Assembly: GCF_012933385.1 (NCBI RefSeq)
Contig: NZ_JABBPN010000001.1
Span: 62,001-126,000, forward strand
Length of the DNA stretch: 64,000 bases
Reading direction: 5' to 3'
Source of the DNA: Paenibacillus lemnae
Lineage (GTDB): Bacteria > Bacillota > Bacilli > Paenibacillales > Paenibacillaceae
The translations under genes were made by a program, and so were the position numbers. The notes under the pieces were generated by a model, which had not been told where the DNA came from, searched no databases, and was given only the letters and a program-made list of their open reading frames with translations. Shown piece by piece: positions 24,555 through 33,518 of this stretch. The first letter of the stretch is position 1. Each line of letters starts with the position of its first letter.

Positions 24555-25292
24555 CTAAGGCGTCCACTCATCATGCACAATGCCCACCAGCGAGCGATCC
24601 ATGCCGTTCTTCTCAAATACGAGACGCAGGCTGCGCCAATCCACGCCGCCGTATTCGGGGTTCACGCCCTCAATGTGGTACTCTACGAAATCATGCGTCT
24701 CCTTCGGGTACACTTCGTTCAGATTGTTCACGGTCGTCCCTTCGCCGAGTGATTTGTTTAAACCGACCTCTGCATCGTCGAAGAAGTTGGCATCATACAC
24801 AAATTTCTCGTGGTAGTCGGCGTAGGTTAACTCGATCTCCTTACCGCTTCCAGCGAACTCTCCCCATTTGCGCGCCGTATTGCTCGACATGACATCCGAC
24901 ATTTCCTCTCGCGTCAAAACCTGATCCTTCTTGGGATCAATGTAGGCATAGGGCGAGAAGCGGACGCCTCTCTCCGGATGAGCCCAGGCTGCCACCGTTT
25001 CCATATCGCCTGACTTCAAGGCTCGAAGCACGGTCGTTGCTGCTTCCTTCGCGGTCGGCGGCATGCCTTCGTCTACGGCTTCCTGCGGTTCTTCCACCGG
25101 CTGTTCAGCCTGCGGCTCTTCCTCCACTTGAGGTTCTTCCTCTTGTTGAGGCTCCTCCATCTGAGGCTCCTCCGCTTGTGGCTGTTCGGCTTGCGGGTTC
25201 TGCGGCTGTGACTGTTCTGACGGCTCCGTTTCGCTGCAAGCGCTCAGCACCAGCACCCCTGCAAGTACGGATATATACCAGAATTTCTTCAT
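24555..25292 (-). CDS. Exported lipoprotein with Pro/Glu/Gln-rich linker
   Basis: 245 residues from ATG 25292. A signal sequence ends in LVLSAC, so Cys is lipidated and the protein is surface-anchored. Residues about 25-70 are a repetitive Pro-Glu-Gln tract (PQAEQPQAEEPQ and variants), a probable wall-spanning spacer, followed by a compact C-terminal domain of about 165 residues that contains a predicted alpha/beta pattern (ATTVLRALKSGDMETVAAWAHPERG). That segment resembles a small conserved lipoprotein domain of Bacillales of unknown function. It stands alone in a minus-strand unit between two plus-strand genes. Confidence 0.8.
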   Translation of the reverse strand: MKKFWYISVLAGVLVLSACSETEPSEQSQPQNPQAEQPQAEEPQMEEPQQEEEPQVEEEPQAEQPVEEPQEAVDEGMPPTAKEAATTVLRALKSGDMETVAAWAHPERGVRFSPYAYIDPKKDQVLTREEMSDVMSSNTARKWGEFAGSGKEIELTYADYHEKFVYDANFFDDAEVGLNKSLGEGTTVNNLNEVYPKETHDFVEYHIEGVNPEYGGVDWRSLRLVFEKNGMDRSLVGIVHDEWTP

Positions 25293-25466
25293 AGTACCCA
25301 TCACCTGCCCTTTCTCCAATGTACATATTAGACGCGTGATAGCGGAAGGATGTTTCAGATAAACATCTGAACACGATAAATAGGTTATACTATATAGGAT
25401 GAATTAAAGAAAAACCTTCCTATAGCGGAGGTGACAAGTGATTCTGGAGAAGCGAAGCGTCCGCCT

Positions 25467-25517
25467 TTGCCTCCAAAATGCCACCATAGACTATAATTCA
25501 AAGCATTTTGGAGGCAA
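25467..25517. repeat. Perfect 15-base inverted repeat within an interspersed repeat element
   Basis: TTGCCTCCAAAATGC and GCATTTTGGAGGCAA flank 21 bases. It is the left part of a longer intergenic element (about 25430-25590). Confidence 0.7.
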
Positions 25518-25527
25518 CAGCGGTCGT

Positions 25528-25584
25528 AAGAACACTTGCCATCGCAGCCACCAGGGAGAGTAACTTTTAACTTCAGTCTATATA
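25528..25584. repeat. Interspersed repeat, copy 1
   Basis: The run aagaacacttgccatcgcag and what follows, up to the tctatat near 25584, recurs at 53285-53340 with few changes. It lies between the lipoprotein and dbpA genes. On the minus strand both copies could encode YRLKxKVT..GGCDGKC, but no gene context supports that. Confidence 0.65.
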
Positions 25585-25629
25585 GAGCTTGAAAAACCAA
25601 TCGGATGATTACATAAAAGGGGTTTACGT

Positions 25630-27078
25630 ATGAGTGAGCAAGGCTTTCAGGATTACAGGTTAGGCGAGGACATTACCCGTGCTTTAAACAGCCTCGGATA
25701 TAAGCAGCCAACAGAAGTGCAGCGCAAGGTGATTCCTTCCGCGCTGGAGCAGAAAGATATGACGGTCAAGTCCCATACAGGAAGCGGTAAGACGGCGGCG
25801 TATGCCATACCGATCTGCGAGATGCTGAAGTGGGATGAGAATCGGCCGCAGGCCCTGATCCTGACGCCGACGCGAGAGCTTGCGGATCAGGTTACGCAGG
25901 ACGTAATGAATATCGGCAGATATAAGCGAATCAAGGCTACCGCTGTGTATGGGAAGCAGCCTTTTTCCAGGCAGAAGGTGCAGCTGCAGCAGAGAAATCA
26001 TGTCATTGTCGGCACACCGGGGCGGTTGATCGATCATATCGAGAAGCAGACAATTGACCTGGAGCAAATCCGGTATCTGGTGATTGATGAAGCGGATGAG
26101 ATGCTGAACATGGGGTTCATTGAGCACGTGGAGAAGATTATCCGCGAGCTGCCGCTGGATCGAATGACAATGCTGTTCTCGGCGACGCTGCCTGGGGATG
26201 TGAAAAGCCTATGCCACAAGTATATGGATCATCCGCTGGACATCGAGGTGGTAACGGAGGCCAGAACGACAAGCCAGATTGAGCATGCGCTTTACCCGGT
26301 TCGGGATGAGAACAAGCTGAGCCTGCTTCGGGATGTTACCGTGGCGGAGAATCCGGATAGCTGCATTATTTTTTGCCGTACCCAGATCCGGGTTGAAGTT
26401 GTGTTTAAGGAGCTGGATCAGCACGGATACCCTTGCGGCCGAATCCACGGCGGCATGATGCAGGACGATCGTACGAAGGTGATGAACGCGTTCAAGCAGG
26501 GGGCCTTCCGCTATCTGATCGCGACGGATGTCGCCGCCAGAGGAATCGATATCGAGAACATCAGCCATGTGATCAACTATGATTTTCCGCAAGAGAGCGA
26601 AAGCTATGTTCACCGCACCGGCCGAACGGGAAGAGCCGGACAGTCGGGGACCGCGATCTCCTTCGCCACACCGAAAGAAGATAAATTCGTAGCCAGCGTC
26701 GAGCGATATATCGGATTTGAGATTGCGAAGCGGGACAAGCCTTCTGCAGAAGAGGTATCACGTAACCGTCCTGCTTTTGAAGCGAAGATCACAAAAGCAG
26801 CAGCGATCAAGAAGGACCGGAGCTCGCGTGCGAATCAAGAGGTGCTGAAGCTTTATTTTAACGGGGGAAAGAAAAAGAAGATCAGAGCAGTGGACTTCGT
26901 CGGCACGATTGCCAAAATTGACGGGGTGTCCGCGGATGACATCGGAATTATCTCGATCGAGGAGAACGCCTCCTACGTGGATATTCTCAACGGCAAAGGA
27001 CAACTTGTGCTCGCTGCAATGAAGGAGACGACGGTGAAAGGCAAGCTGCTGAAAGTGCATGAGGCGAACCGGAAGTAA
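25630..27078 (+). CDS. dbpA: DEAD-box RNA helicase DbpA
   Basis: An ATP-dependent RNA helicase of the DbpA/YxiN type that acts on 23S rRNA during large-subunit assembly. Motifs read in order: Q motif near 25-33, SHTGSGKT (I), PTRELA (Ia), [13 protein letters not shown] (II), FSATLP (III), [18 protein letters not shown] (V) and [10 protein letters not shown] (VI). The C-terminal 80 residues (from [18 protein letters not shown]) are the DbpA RNA-binding domain that recognises hairpin 92. 482 residues is the normal length. The interspersed repeat lies in its upstream region. ATG at 25630 follows AAAGGGG. Confidence 0.93.
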   Translation: MSEQGFQDYRLGEDITRALNSLGYKQPTEVQRKVIPSALEQKDMTVKSHTGSGKTAAYAIPICEMLKWDENRPQALILTPTRELADQVTQDVMNIGRYKRIKATAVYGKQPFSRQKVQLQQRNHVIVGTPGRLIDHIEKQTIDLEQIRYLVIDEADEMLNMGFIEHVEKIIRELPLDRMTMLFSATLPGDVKSLCHKYMDHPLDIEVVTEARTTSQIEHALYPVRDENKLSLLRDVTVAENPDSCIIFCRTQIRVEVVFKELDQHGYPCGRIHGGMMQDDRTKVMNAFKQGAFRYLIATDVAARGIDIENISHVINYDFPQESESYVHRTGRTGRAGQSGTAISFATPKEDKFVASVERYIGFEIAKRDKPSAEEVSRNRPAFEAKITKAAAIKKDRSSRANQEVLKLYFNGGKKKKIRAVDFVGTIAKIDGVSADDIGIISIEENASYVDILNGKGQLVLAAMKETTVKGKLLKVHEANRK

Positions 27079-27275
27079 AAAGGCGGCGTAGAGCTTTGAG
27101 CAAAGCAATAGACACCGTTCATGCGCTCGGACTTCCCAATATATCTAGTGGTTCTCTATCATGATAGAGAGCCCTATTGGTATTTCAGAGCTGCTTAAAT
27201 AACGGGCAAAATGTTTAATATCCAATAAAAAAGGAGTGGAGAATCATCATCTATAGAGCGGCTCCCTACACTCTA

Positions 27276-28082
27276 ATGCTTGGTATGTTTCTTATCGCTT
27301 TGGATGGTCTCTGGATCATGGATAGCTATGATTACATAGATATGTATCCGAGGAGAGCATATTTTCTGTTAATTCTCGGACTAGGCATGATGTTTATCTC
27401 TCATTGGATCATTCAGCATGAGCGCAAGGGTGCTGTACATACAAAGAATGAAAGCAGCCATGAAGAAGCAGACAAGACGGCTGCTCAGCGATTTGTGAAC
27501 CGCATGTGGGAACAACGAGAGACCGTCGGAGGCAAATTGCTCCTGTCTGTTCTTGTGATCTTGGGTATTATGGCGATTGTTGATCTGGGGATGGCGCTGC
27601 GCATCCTGCAGCCGGTCCTGTTTGTCGGCATGATTGTGACTTCATTTATCTATATCATGAATGATGAGGGCGAGAAGGTGAAGGAGGAGGAGCTTGAACC
27701 CGAAAGTCACACCATGCGGGTGATTCTCCGTCTGATCGACTACAGAAGGCATCCTTTCAGCCTAGGCCTGCTTATCTTCCTTATCATTGTGGTAACGGTG
27801 CTGCTGTCCAAGGAGCTCGGATTCACGTTTAGTCTGGAGACCGGCGGCCATCCGAGATACACCATGAGTTTACCCGTGGCGGCCTTTCTCTTATCCGGGT
27901 TAACCATGGCCTGTGGATGGATATATATCAGGCAGCACTGTGATTTCTTCGGTCTTCGTCAGGCCGAACAAGGTCCTTATAAACTTTTTCATATTCATTT
28001 TTTCGAAATTGTCCTTTGCGGAGCCTCGTTTTTTATCTGGTTGTTCGTTTTAGTGATAGAATTGTTTTTGAATGGATTGTGA
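27276..28082 (+). CDS. Membrane protein of unknown function
   Basis: 268 residues from ATG 27276, with about seven hydrophobic helices split in two sets by a charged segment near 45-70. I do not recognise a family. The ATG has no ribosome site, but AAGGAG at 27231-27236 is correctly spaced for ATC codons at 27243 and 27246, in the same frame with no stop between. Reading from there would add 10-11 residues (IIYRAAPYTL) that complete the first membrane helix. A rare ATC start is therefore plausible and should be considered alongside the ATG. An AraC regulator follows 48 bases later on the same strand. Confidence 0.65.
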   Translation: MLGMFLIALDGLWIMDSYDYIDMYPRRAYFLLILGLGMMFISHWIIQHERKGAVHTKNESSHEEADKTAAQRFVNRMWEQRETVGGKLLLSVLVILGIMAIVDLGMALRILQPVLFVGMIVTSFIYIMNDEGEKVKEEELEPESHTMRVILRLIDYRRHPFSLGLLIFLIIVVTVLLSKELGFTFSLETGGHPRYTMSLPVAAFLLSGLTMACGWIYIRQHCDFFGLRQAEQGPYKLFHIHFFEIVLCGASFFIWLFVLVIELFLNGL

Positions 28083-28130
28083 GCTTGAGCTGGCGATGTA
28101 AATGCTCAGTGACAAAGGAGTTTTTTTCAA

Positions 28131-29069
28131 ATGTACGGAACAGAACAACAAAAACAAGTCGATAAGGTGCTGCAGTATATTGAGCAAAATTTAAGTGAAC
28201 CACTCCCTCTCGAGAAGCTTGCAAAAATCTCCACGTATTCAGCTTATCATTTTCAGAGGCTTTTCAAGTCACTTACCGGCGAAAACCCTGCAAGCTATGT
28301 AAAAAGGCTCAGGATGGAGAATGCGGCCCATTTATTAATCTATGAGTACAATATTTCTGTTACCGATGTAGCCTTCATGTCAGGTTTCACATCCTTGTCT
28401 TATTTTACGTACGCCTTTAATCAGCACTTCCATACGAGTCCGAAGAAATGGCGTGAAGGCGCCTATCTGGAACGGTTTCCTCGAGCATATGATAGCAAGA
28501 ATTCTAAACCTAACCGCAGTATTAAGAAAGAAGAACAATCATCGACTGACTATAATAAGTTTACATGGCTGGATTTGAATAATGTGAAGACTATGGAGTT
28601 TCCAGTCTGCCTAACTATCAATAGAAGGAGGGTAGGTCCCTATACAGAAGGAATTACGAATGTGTGGGAAGATCTTTATCATTGGGCAAATTCAAGGGAA
28701 TTCATTAAGTCGGATACGTTGATTTTCGGGGTTCCCAGGAACAACCCTTATATCACCCCTCCGGATAAAAGCCAGTATGATTGCCGGGTTGAAATTGATG
28801 AGCGTGCAGTCCAGGCATTCCATCATGAAACCGTTTATCCGTTCATGGGCGGCAAGCATGTGGTCTATACGTTCGAGGAGCCGGTCGATTACAGCGAAAG
28901 AAGCCTGCTGATCGAATGCTATTCCGAGCTCTACAGCTTTTGGCTGCCGAAAAGTGGATACAGATATTTAGGGAATCCGATTGAATTGATTCAAATGAAA
29001 CCTGTATGTGGATCGCTGTCCGTTGAGTGCAAAATTAAAGCGATCTGTTTAGCTATTGAACCGAAATAA
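28131..29069 (+). CDS. AraC regulator with C-terminal GyrI-like domain, second copy
   Basis: 312 residues with the same plan as 22388-23260: an AraC HTH pair in the first 100 (STYSAYHFQRLFKSLTGENPASY; SVTDVAFMSGFTSLSYFTYAFNQHF), then a GyrI-like domain from about 145. The two are clearly related but not a recent duplication. The ribosome site AAAGGAG is good. A DUF1761 membrane gene follows by 15 bases, so the regulator and membrane protein are likely one unit. Confidence 0.9.
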   Translation: MYGTEQQKQVDKVLQYIEQNLSEPLPLEKLAKISTYSAYHFQRLFKSLTGENPASYVKRLRMENAAHLLIYEYNISVTDVAFMSGFTSLSYFTYAFNQHFHTSPKKWREGAYLERFPRAYDSKNSKPNRSIKKEEQSSTDYNKFTWLDLNNVKTMEFPVCLTINRRRVGPYTEGITNVWEDLYHWANSREFIKSDTLIFGVPRNNPYITPPDKSQYDCRVEIDERAVQAFHHETVYPFMGGKHVVYTFEEPVDYSERSLLIECYSELYSFWLPKSGYRYLGNPIELIQMKPVCGSLSVECKIKAICLAIEPK

Positions 29070-29083
29070 AGGGGGATTTCTGT

Positions 29084-29476
29084 ATGATCGATTGGGGAAG
29101 TATCAATTACTTGCCGGTTGTCGTCGGCGCAATGATCTACATTGTTTATGGGGGGGGTTATTATTCTATCTTATTGACAGGCAAAAAGGGAGACAGTCAT
29201 GGAATGGTACCGAGTAAGGGGCCCTTTAAATATATTTACTCCATCATCATAGCATGGGTCAGCTCCTATCTGCTGGCTGTACTCGTTCAATCCATCGACT
29301 CTGCCGGGGTGATGACAGGAGCGTTGATAGGGTTTATTATTGGGATGATCATTACCATGGTCTACCTTAAAAACTACCTGTTTGGACTAATGGGTAAAAC
29401 GTCGTTTCTGACGGCGATTGGAGATCACCTCGTGATCTTCACCCTATTGGGAGCAGTGCACGGAGCATTCATTTAA
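29084..29476 (+). CDS. DUF1761 family membrane protein
   Basis: 130 residues with four hydrophobic helices. The N-terminal INYLPVVVGAMIYIVYGGGYYS and the internal KGPFKYIYSIIIAWVSSYLL fit the DUF1761 family of small membrane proteins, whose function is not established. AAAGGGGG precedes the ATG. It is translated just behind the AraC-GyrI regulator, so it may be its target. Start and length fit the family. Confidence 0.8.
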   Translation: MIDWGSINYLPVVVGAMIYIVYGGGYYSILLTGKKGDSHGMVPSKGPFKYIYSIIIAWVSSYLLAVLVQSIDSAGVMTGALIGFIIGMIITMVYLKNYLFGLMGKTSFLTAIGDHLVIFTLLGAVHGAFI

Positions 29477-29477
29477 A

Positions 29478-29507
29478 GAATCAGGTTATCGTCTGGTTCT
29501 TTTTTTG
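29478..29507 (+). terminator. Terminator after DUF1761
   Basis: AGAATCAG and CTGGTTCT arms around a short loop, then seven T. Confidence 0.6.
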
Positions 29508-29589
29508 TACATATTTTTAGGCAAAACCGAACCTTTTCGCCACATGGAGCCAATATAGGTCAAAGCTAAATTTTAGGGAGGGCCCCCCG

Positions 29590-30180
29590 ATGAAGGAAGT
29601 GAATGTCCAAGCGCTGCTAACGCGGATGGCGGACGGGGATGACAGAGCGTTTGAGGAGCTGTATATGGAAACCCGGCATGATGTCTACCGGATGGTCGCT
29701 TTTCTGATCCCGGATTCGCACGATGCGGTAGAAGTAGCCAATGAGGTATACGTTCAATTATGGAAGTCATTTCGCACATATGACGGTAACCGGCCATTTC
29801 ATTTCTGGCTGCATGGGATCGTGGTTCGCCTGGTGAATAATCACCGGAGAAGCCTGTGGCGCCACTTCCGCAGGCACGACATGCTGAAGCAGACTCTTCG
29901 TACGAGTGATCCGCAGCATCACGAACCGATGAATGATGTAGAAACCCGGGATGAGATGATGTATCAGGTCATGAAGCTGTCCAAAAAGCTGCGTACCGTT
30001 GTGGTGCTGCGCTGCTATCAGGATTACAGTTTAGAGGAAATTGCAGATCTTCTGAATATACCAGTGGGTACCGTGAAATCTCGTTACCATGCCGCGATCA
30101 CGAAGCTGCGAACAACGTGGAATCACATATCGGATGAAAAGGTGGAGAGCTCTCATGAATATCGAATCACACATTCGTAA
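29590..30180 (+). CDS. ECF-type RNA polymerase sigma factor
   Basis: 196 residues. Region 2 is read from GDDRAFEELYMETRHDVYRMVAFLIPD to VANEVYVQLW and region 4 from LRTVVVLRCYQDYSLEEIADLLNIPVGTVKSRYH, both canonical. It is preceded by a GAACCTTTT run near 29529, which resembles an ECF -35 element and would fit autoregulation; this is weak. It overlaps by 26 bases the DUF3600 gene, a pairing seen for stress sigma factors and membrane-bound regulators. ATG at 29590 follows AGGGAGGG. Confidence 0.9.
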   Translation: MKEVNVQALLTRMADGDDRAFEELYMETRHDVYRMVAFLIPDSHDAVEVANEVYVQLWKSFRTYDGNRPFHFWLHGIVVRLVNNHRRSLWRHFRRHDMLKQTLRTSDPQHHEPMNDVETRDEMMYQVMKLSKKLRTVVVLRCYQDYSLEEIADLLNIPVGTVKSRYHAAITKLRTTWNHISDEKVESSHEYRITHS

Positions 30181-30871
30181 GTCCTTTCAAAGGTATGCCC
30201 CAAGCCTGGATGTCCCGGCGGAACTGGACACGAAAGTTGCCAAAGGCTTGAGACGACAGAGGTCCCGTGGCAGAAGAGTCGTGAGAAAATTCCAGCGTGT
30301 CGTGTTTATTGCTTTACTCTCTGCGTGCGCTGTTACGGCAACCGCTGCTGCTGCCAGCCCGGAGTTCGCTGACCGCATTTACGGCTCTTTTGAAGAAATT
30401 AAGAAGAACGTTGCCACGATGACGATCCAGCAGTACCAAAAGGTCGGGATGAAGTTTGCCGGGGCGCAGAAAACGCTGGGTGAAGACTACCCTGTATTTG
30501 AGAAGCTGTCCAAACAAATGGTCGCCTATAAGGTGGAGTATGCCAACAAGCACTGGCAGGTTGATTTCTCCGTCCTTCCGCCTGACACATACGCAGCACT
30601 AAAGCAGCTGTATGGGGATATCCAGCCGTATTTTGATCGCTTGAATGACCTGCCGGCTGCCCGCGATGTGCTCACCCCGGAGGAGTATGAGATCTACATC
30701 TCAGCACAAGTGCAGCGAGAGACCATCATGTCGAAGGCCGGGGTCAATCCGAGCGATGGTCCCGTGCAGCTGAAGCAGCTGCCAAAGGAACTGCGCTCTG
30801 AATACAAGAAGGCTAAGAGCACGATCCTGGGGGTAGAAGAGCGCCTCATTCAGATGAAAGATCAGAAATAG
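30155..30871 (+). CDS. DUF3600-type membrane anti-sigma partner
   Basis: 238 residues from ATG 30155 (after AAAGGTGGAG). A short basic cytoplasmic part of about 45 residues is followed by one membrane helix (VVFIALLSACAVTATAAA) and an extracytoplasmic domain of about 175 residues that looks helical and contains YEIYISAQVQRETIM. I read it as the DUF3600 family that accompanies ECF sigma factors in Bacillales; the cytoplasmic part lacks the zinc motif of classic anti-sigma factors, so how it would hold the sigma factor is unclear. The genes overlap, so they are made in step. Confidence 0.75.
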   Translation: MNIESHIRKSFQRYAPSLDVPAELDTKVAKGLRRQRSRGRRVVRKFQRVVFIALLSACAVTATAAAASPEFADRIYGSFEEIKKNVATMTIQQYQKVGMKFAGAQKTLGEDYPVFEKLSKQMVAYKVEYANKHWQVDFSVLPPDTYAALKQLYGDIQPYFDRLNDLPAARDVLTPEEYEIYISAQVQRETIMSKAGVNPSDGPVQLKQLPKELRSEYKKAKSTILGVEERLIQMKDQK

Positions 30872-30899
30872 GTCATTAAAAACATGCTATGTCACCGCG

Positions 30900-30928
30900 A
30901 AGGCTGCCGGGTTTATCGGCGGCCTTTG
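30900..30928 (+). terminator. Probable terminator after DUF3600
   Basis: AAGGCTGCCG and CGGCGGCCTT arms with one mismatch and a short T run. Confidence 0.45.
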
Positions 30929-31112
30929 ACGCCTGCATAAACTGCCGTCACGAACAGCACGGTGGGACGTGCCAGAAGGCAAGCAGGCCAAAGTGATACA
31001 ACAGCAAGGAATTTTGCAATGCGGTACAGAAATAATTACAGGGTTACATTTCTCTTCATGTGATACAGAAATAGTTATCGTTACATTTATGATAGAAAGA
31101 GAGGAAGTCGTT

Positions 31113-31235
31113 ATGATGAGGGTTCAAAACCTGATTTGCTTGAGAATATTCTCGGCGCAAGGTTTCAGTACTCGCTCCATGCAAAGTCTACGTGACAAGC
31201 GAGATCGGTTATTTGCATGGAGCAGTGTGATATAG
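31113..31235 (+). CDS. Possible 40-residue peptide gene, weak
   Basis: ATG 31113 follows AGAGAGGAAG and opens a 40-codon frame. Against this, the frame runs through a strong inverted repeat (31174-31223), which makes a structural element as likely. I see no known motif. The surrounding 449-base gap holds a pair of about 30-base direct repeats at 31022-31092 and the nested inverted repeats. Confidence 0.25.
   Translation: MMRVQNLICLRIFSAQGFSTRSMQSLRDKRDRLFAWSSVI
31174..31223. repeat. 12-base inverted repeat in a gene-poor gap
   Basis: GCTCCATGCAAA (31174-31185) and TTTGCATGGAGC (31212-31223) are perfect arms. A second pair, GTGACAAGC (31192-31200) and GCTTGTCAC (31262-31270), is interlocked with it, so the two hairpins cannot form simply together. 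Confidence 0.6.
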
Positions 31236-31320
31236 CCGAACAAGTTCCGTGCAGCTAGTAAGCTTGTCACATGGGCTTTGCAACCTGGCCATCTCTATCA
31301 TGGTAAAAGGGGCGAAGCCG

Positions 31321-31590
31321 ATGAAATATGTATCAGCAAGTAAGATTTTACCCGATGATTTACTCCATGAAATACAAAAATACGTACATGGCAGTGTGCT
31401 GTATATTCCTTCACCGGAAGGGCGCAGAAAAAAGTGGGGACAGGTCTCGGGGCAGAGAGAGTATTTGCAGAAACGAAATTTAGAGATCAAGCAATTATTT
31501 CGAATGGGCCATAGTATTCAACAGCTCACAGATTTGTATTGCTTATCTGAAGATACGGTCAGGAAGATTGTATACAAAAGAGAGAAATAG
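31321..31590 (+). CDS. CD3324 family protein
   Basis: 89 residues from ATG 31321, which follows AAAAGGGG. The opening MKYVSASKILPDDLLHEIQKYVHG and the following LYIPSPEGRRKKWG fit the CD3324 family, small Firmicute proteins with a helix-turn-helix at the C-terminus (here IQQLTDLYCLSEDTVRKIVY). DNA binding is likely; no target is known. Its GC content and codons fit the neighbours. Confidence 0.82.
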   Translation: MKYVSASKILPDDLLHEIQKYVHGSVLYIPSPEGRRKKWGQVSGQREYLQKRNLEIKQLFRMGHSIQQLTDLYCLSEDTVRKIVYKREK

Positions 31591-31740
31591 CAGCAGGCTC
31601 GTGTTGGAATCAAATCCGATGCGAGCCTTTTGATGATTTCGTAAACGGTTATAAGCATTGTTTGCCTACTTTTTGATATCGAGGGCCTGTATACTTCTGG
31701 ATATATAATGGCGTCAGCCAGGGAAAGGAAGGGGTCAGCC

Positions 31741-32277
31741 ATGAAGGTAGAGCTGCAGCTTAGCCGTATGGAAGACAAATTTATTATCAACAATATTTAT
31801 CCTTTATATCTGTATGATCTATCCGAAATTTGGGGGCATCAAACCAATCGGTACGGCGTGTTTGAAGAGGACGATACTCGGACATTAGCCGAACAAAACC
31901 GGGTTTTTGATATATGGTGGGAACATCCGGGCGTTTTGTTTCCTTATCTCATTAAGGTGAATGATCTCCCTGCGGGGCTTGCTTTTGTGGCAACTTCGCC
32001 CTATACGCCATGTCCGTCTTACATTGATTACTATTTGAACGAGTTCTTTCTATTGCGTCAGTATCGAGGAAAAGGAGTAGGAGAACAGGCAGTACGGCAG
32101 CTGATTGACAAAATGCCAGGTCATTGGGAGCTGCAGACTAATCCCACAAACCGAAATAAGCGTGCGCAAAAATTCTGGCGTAAGACGCTGGCTGTCTGCA
32201 CGAACGGCGACTATAAGGAAGAATTAGGTCATCAGCAAGAACACGGGGAGATGCTTATATTTCGTTTTCTCAGATAA
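31741..32277 (+). CDS. GNAT family acetyltransferase
   Basis: 178 residues from ATG 31741 after AAAGGAAGGGG. The acetyl-CoA site is visible as LRQYRGKGVGEQAV (about 102-115), with the preceding strand YLNEFFLL and a downstream NPTNRNKRAQKFWRK, giving a standard GNAT core. The N-terminal 70 residues form a family-specific part. The substrate cannot be told. The stretch 31591-31740 before it holds an AT-rich promoter region only. Confidence 0.85.
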   Translation: MKVELQLSRMEDKFIINNIYPLYLYDLSEIWGHQTNRYGVFEEDDTRTLAEQNRVFDIWWEHPGVLFPYLIKVNDLPAGLAFVATSPYTPCPSYIDYYLNEFFLLRQYRGKGVGEQAVRQLIDKMPGHWELQTNPTNRNKRAQKFWRKTLAVCTNGDYKEELGHQQEHGEMLIFRFLR

Positions 32278-32369
32278 ATTTGTCGATATTGGTTCACTCA
32301 ATGCAGACAGTAAATTGTTTCTGAGACAGAATGCATCTATCTCCGTGTGGCTCACACGACAGACCGTGG

Positions 32370-32732
32370 TTATATGTCTTCTTTTATTATCATGGGAGGT
32401 TGATGGAGTGCTCCCCACTCACATAACCCCTCCAGAATGGGGAGCAGGGTTTTCGCTTTTTCAGTAAGCCGGTATTCCACTTTTGGAGGGACTTGGGGAT
32501 ATTCTTTTCGTTCCACCATCCCATCCTGCTCCAGCTCTTTAAGCTGTGAACTTAGTGTTTTATATGTAATCGCCCCGACTTGTCTCTTCAGATCGTTAAA
32601 TCGAACCGGCTCGTTCTCCGCCAAGAGGTAAATAATAACCATTTTCCACTTGCCGCCAATGACGGACAGTGTATAACCGAACGGAGTGTCTTTAAGATGC
32701 TTCACTTTGCCCCTGTACTCAGCCATACTCAT
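32370..32732 (-). CDS. HxlR-family transcriptional regulator
   Basis: A 120-residue winged-helix regulator of the HxlR/YodB type. Family residues are TLSVIGGKWKMVIIYLL, RFNDLKR and ITYKTLSSQLKELEQDGMVERKEYPQVPPKVEYRL. YodB-like members sense quinones and aldehydes through a conserved N-terminal Cys (about residue 6); no Cys is present there, so sensing by that route is unlikely. ATG 32732 follows AAAGGA. It is divergent from a RidA protein and an inverted repeat (32752-32780) lies between them. Confidence 0.88.
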   Translation of the reverse strand: MSMAEYRGKVKHLKDTPFGYTLSVIGGKWKMVIIYLLAENEPVRFNDLKRQVGAITYKTLSSQLKELEQDGMVERKEYPQVPPKVEYRLTEKAKTLLPILEGLCEWGALHQPPMIIKEDI

Positions 32733-32751
32733 GCGAACACTATCCTTTCTG

Positions 32752-32780
32752 GTAGTACCTATCTTTAAAGTGCGTACTAC
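32752..32780. promoter_or_regulatory. Inverted repeat, probable HxlR operator
   Basis: GTAGTAC and GTACTAC are perfect seven-base arms separated by 15 bases. The TAGTAC/GTACTA style matches operators of YodB-type regulators. It lies between the divergent HxlR and RidA genes. Confidence 0.5.
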
Positions 32781-32836
32781 TTTTTTGTTTGCCACCATTT
32801 TATACTAACCATACTTTGAACGGAAGGGGAACAAAA

Positions 32837-33226
32837 ATGAGGATAGCAAAAACGTTTGATCACGGTGTTGCATGGGAGGAAGGCAGCGGCATATCACAGG
32901 GCTATTCGATTAACGGCACGATCTATGTTTCGGGTCAGTTTTCTCACGATATGAAGAGCACATTCGTCGGTGCAGGAGACATCAAGGCGCAGACCAGGCA
33001 GACACTTGAGAATTTAGATCGCGTACTGGCAGGGTTCGGTGTCACGAAGTCAAACCTTGCTTATGTTGAGATATACCTGACAGACGTACAAGAGCATTTC
33101 GAGCCTTGCATTCAGTTGTTCGCAGAATATATGGGCCAGCATCGTCCTGCGGGCAGTCTCATTGGCGTGAACGCGCTGGCGTTTCCTGAGCAATTGATTG
33201 AAATCAGTGCTGTCGCTCACACGTAA
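32837..33226 (+). CDS. RidA family protein
   Basis: 129 residues of the YjgF/YER057c/UK114 (RidA) fold, the trimeric enamine/imine deaminases. The family landmarks QTRQTLENLDRVLAGFG and SLIGVNALAFPEQLIEISAVA are present. The key Arg of true RidA, in R-x-S/T-x-V near residue 105, is not in its place: the position reads HRPAGSLIGV, which has an Arg but a different surrounding, so deaminase activity is plausible but unproved. It is divergent from an HxlR regulator that probably controls it. ATG follows GGAAGGGG. Confidence 0.85.
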   Translation: MRIAKTFDHGVAWEEGSGISQGYSINGTIYVSGQFSHDMKSTFVGAGDIKAQTRQTLENLDRVLAGFGVTKSNLAYVEIYLTDVQEHFEPCIQLFAEYMGQHRPAGSLIGVNALAFPEQLIEISAVAHT

Positions 33227-33518
33227 TGAGCACGGTCATCGCGGACCGATTGAGTAATTCTCCGCGAAAAAATGAAGCTCGGCACTGCAAAAGAAATGAG
33301 TGACGTCCTAGCTTATAGCTTGATCACAGGGGAGAGGCCAAAGGGGTCTCTTCCTTTCGGTAGGTTTAAGCACCACTTCCCCGTATCTGGTACGAAAGTA
33401 TACCATCACCCCCTCTAAAGAACTCTTAAAAAATCACTCTCATGACTGACGTGACAGATTGGTATAGGCGATATAATGAGGACAGCGAATCGGTAACAAC
33501 CTGAAAGGAGGACGCCTG

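Noticed and set aside
22388-29069. The two AraC-GyrI regulators as a recent duplication
   Set aside because: They share domain order only; residues differ widely and their neighbours are unrelated.
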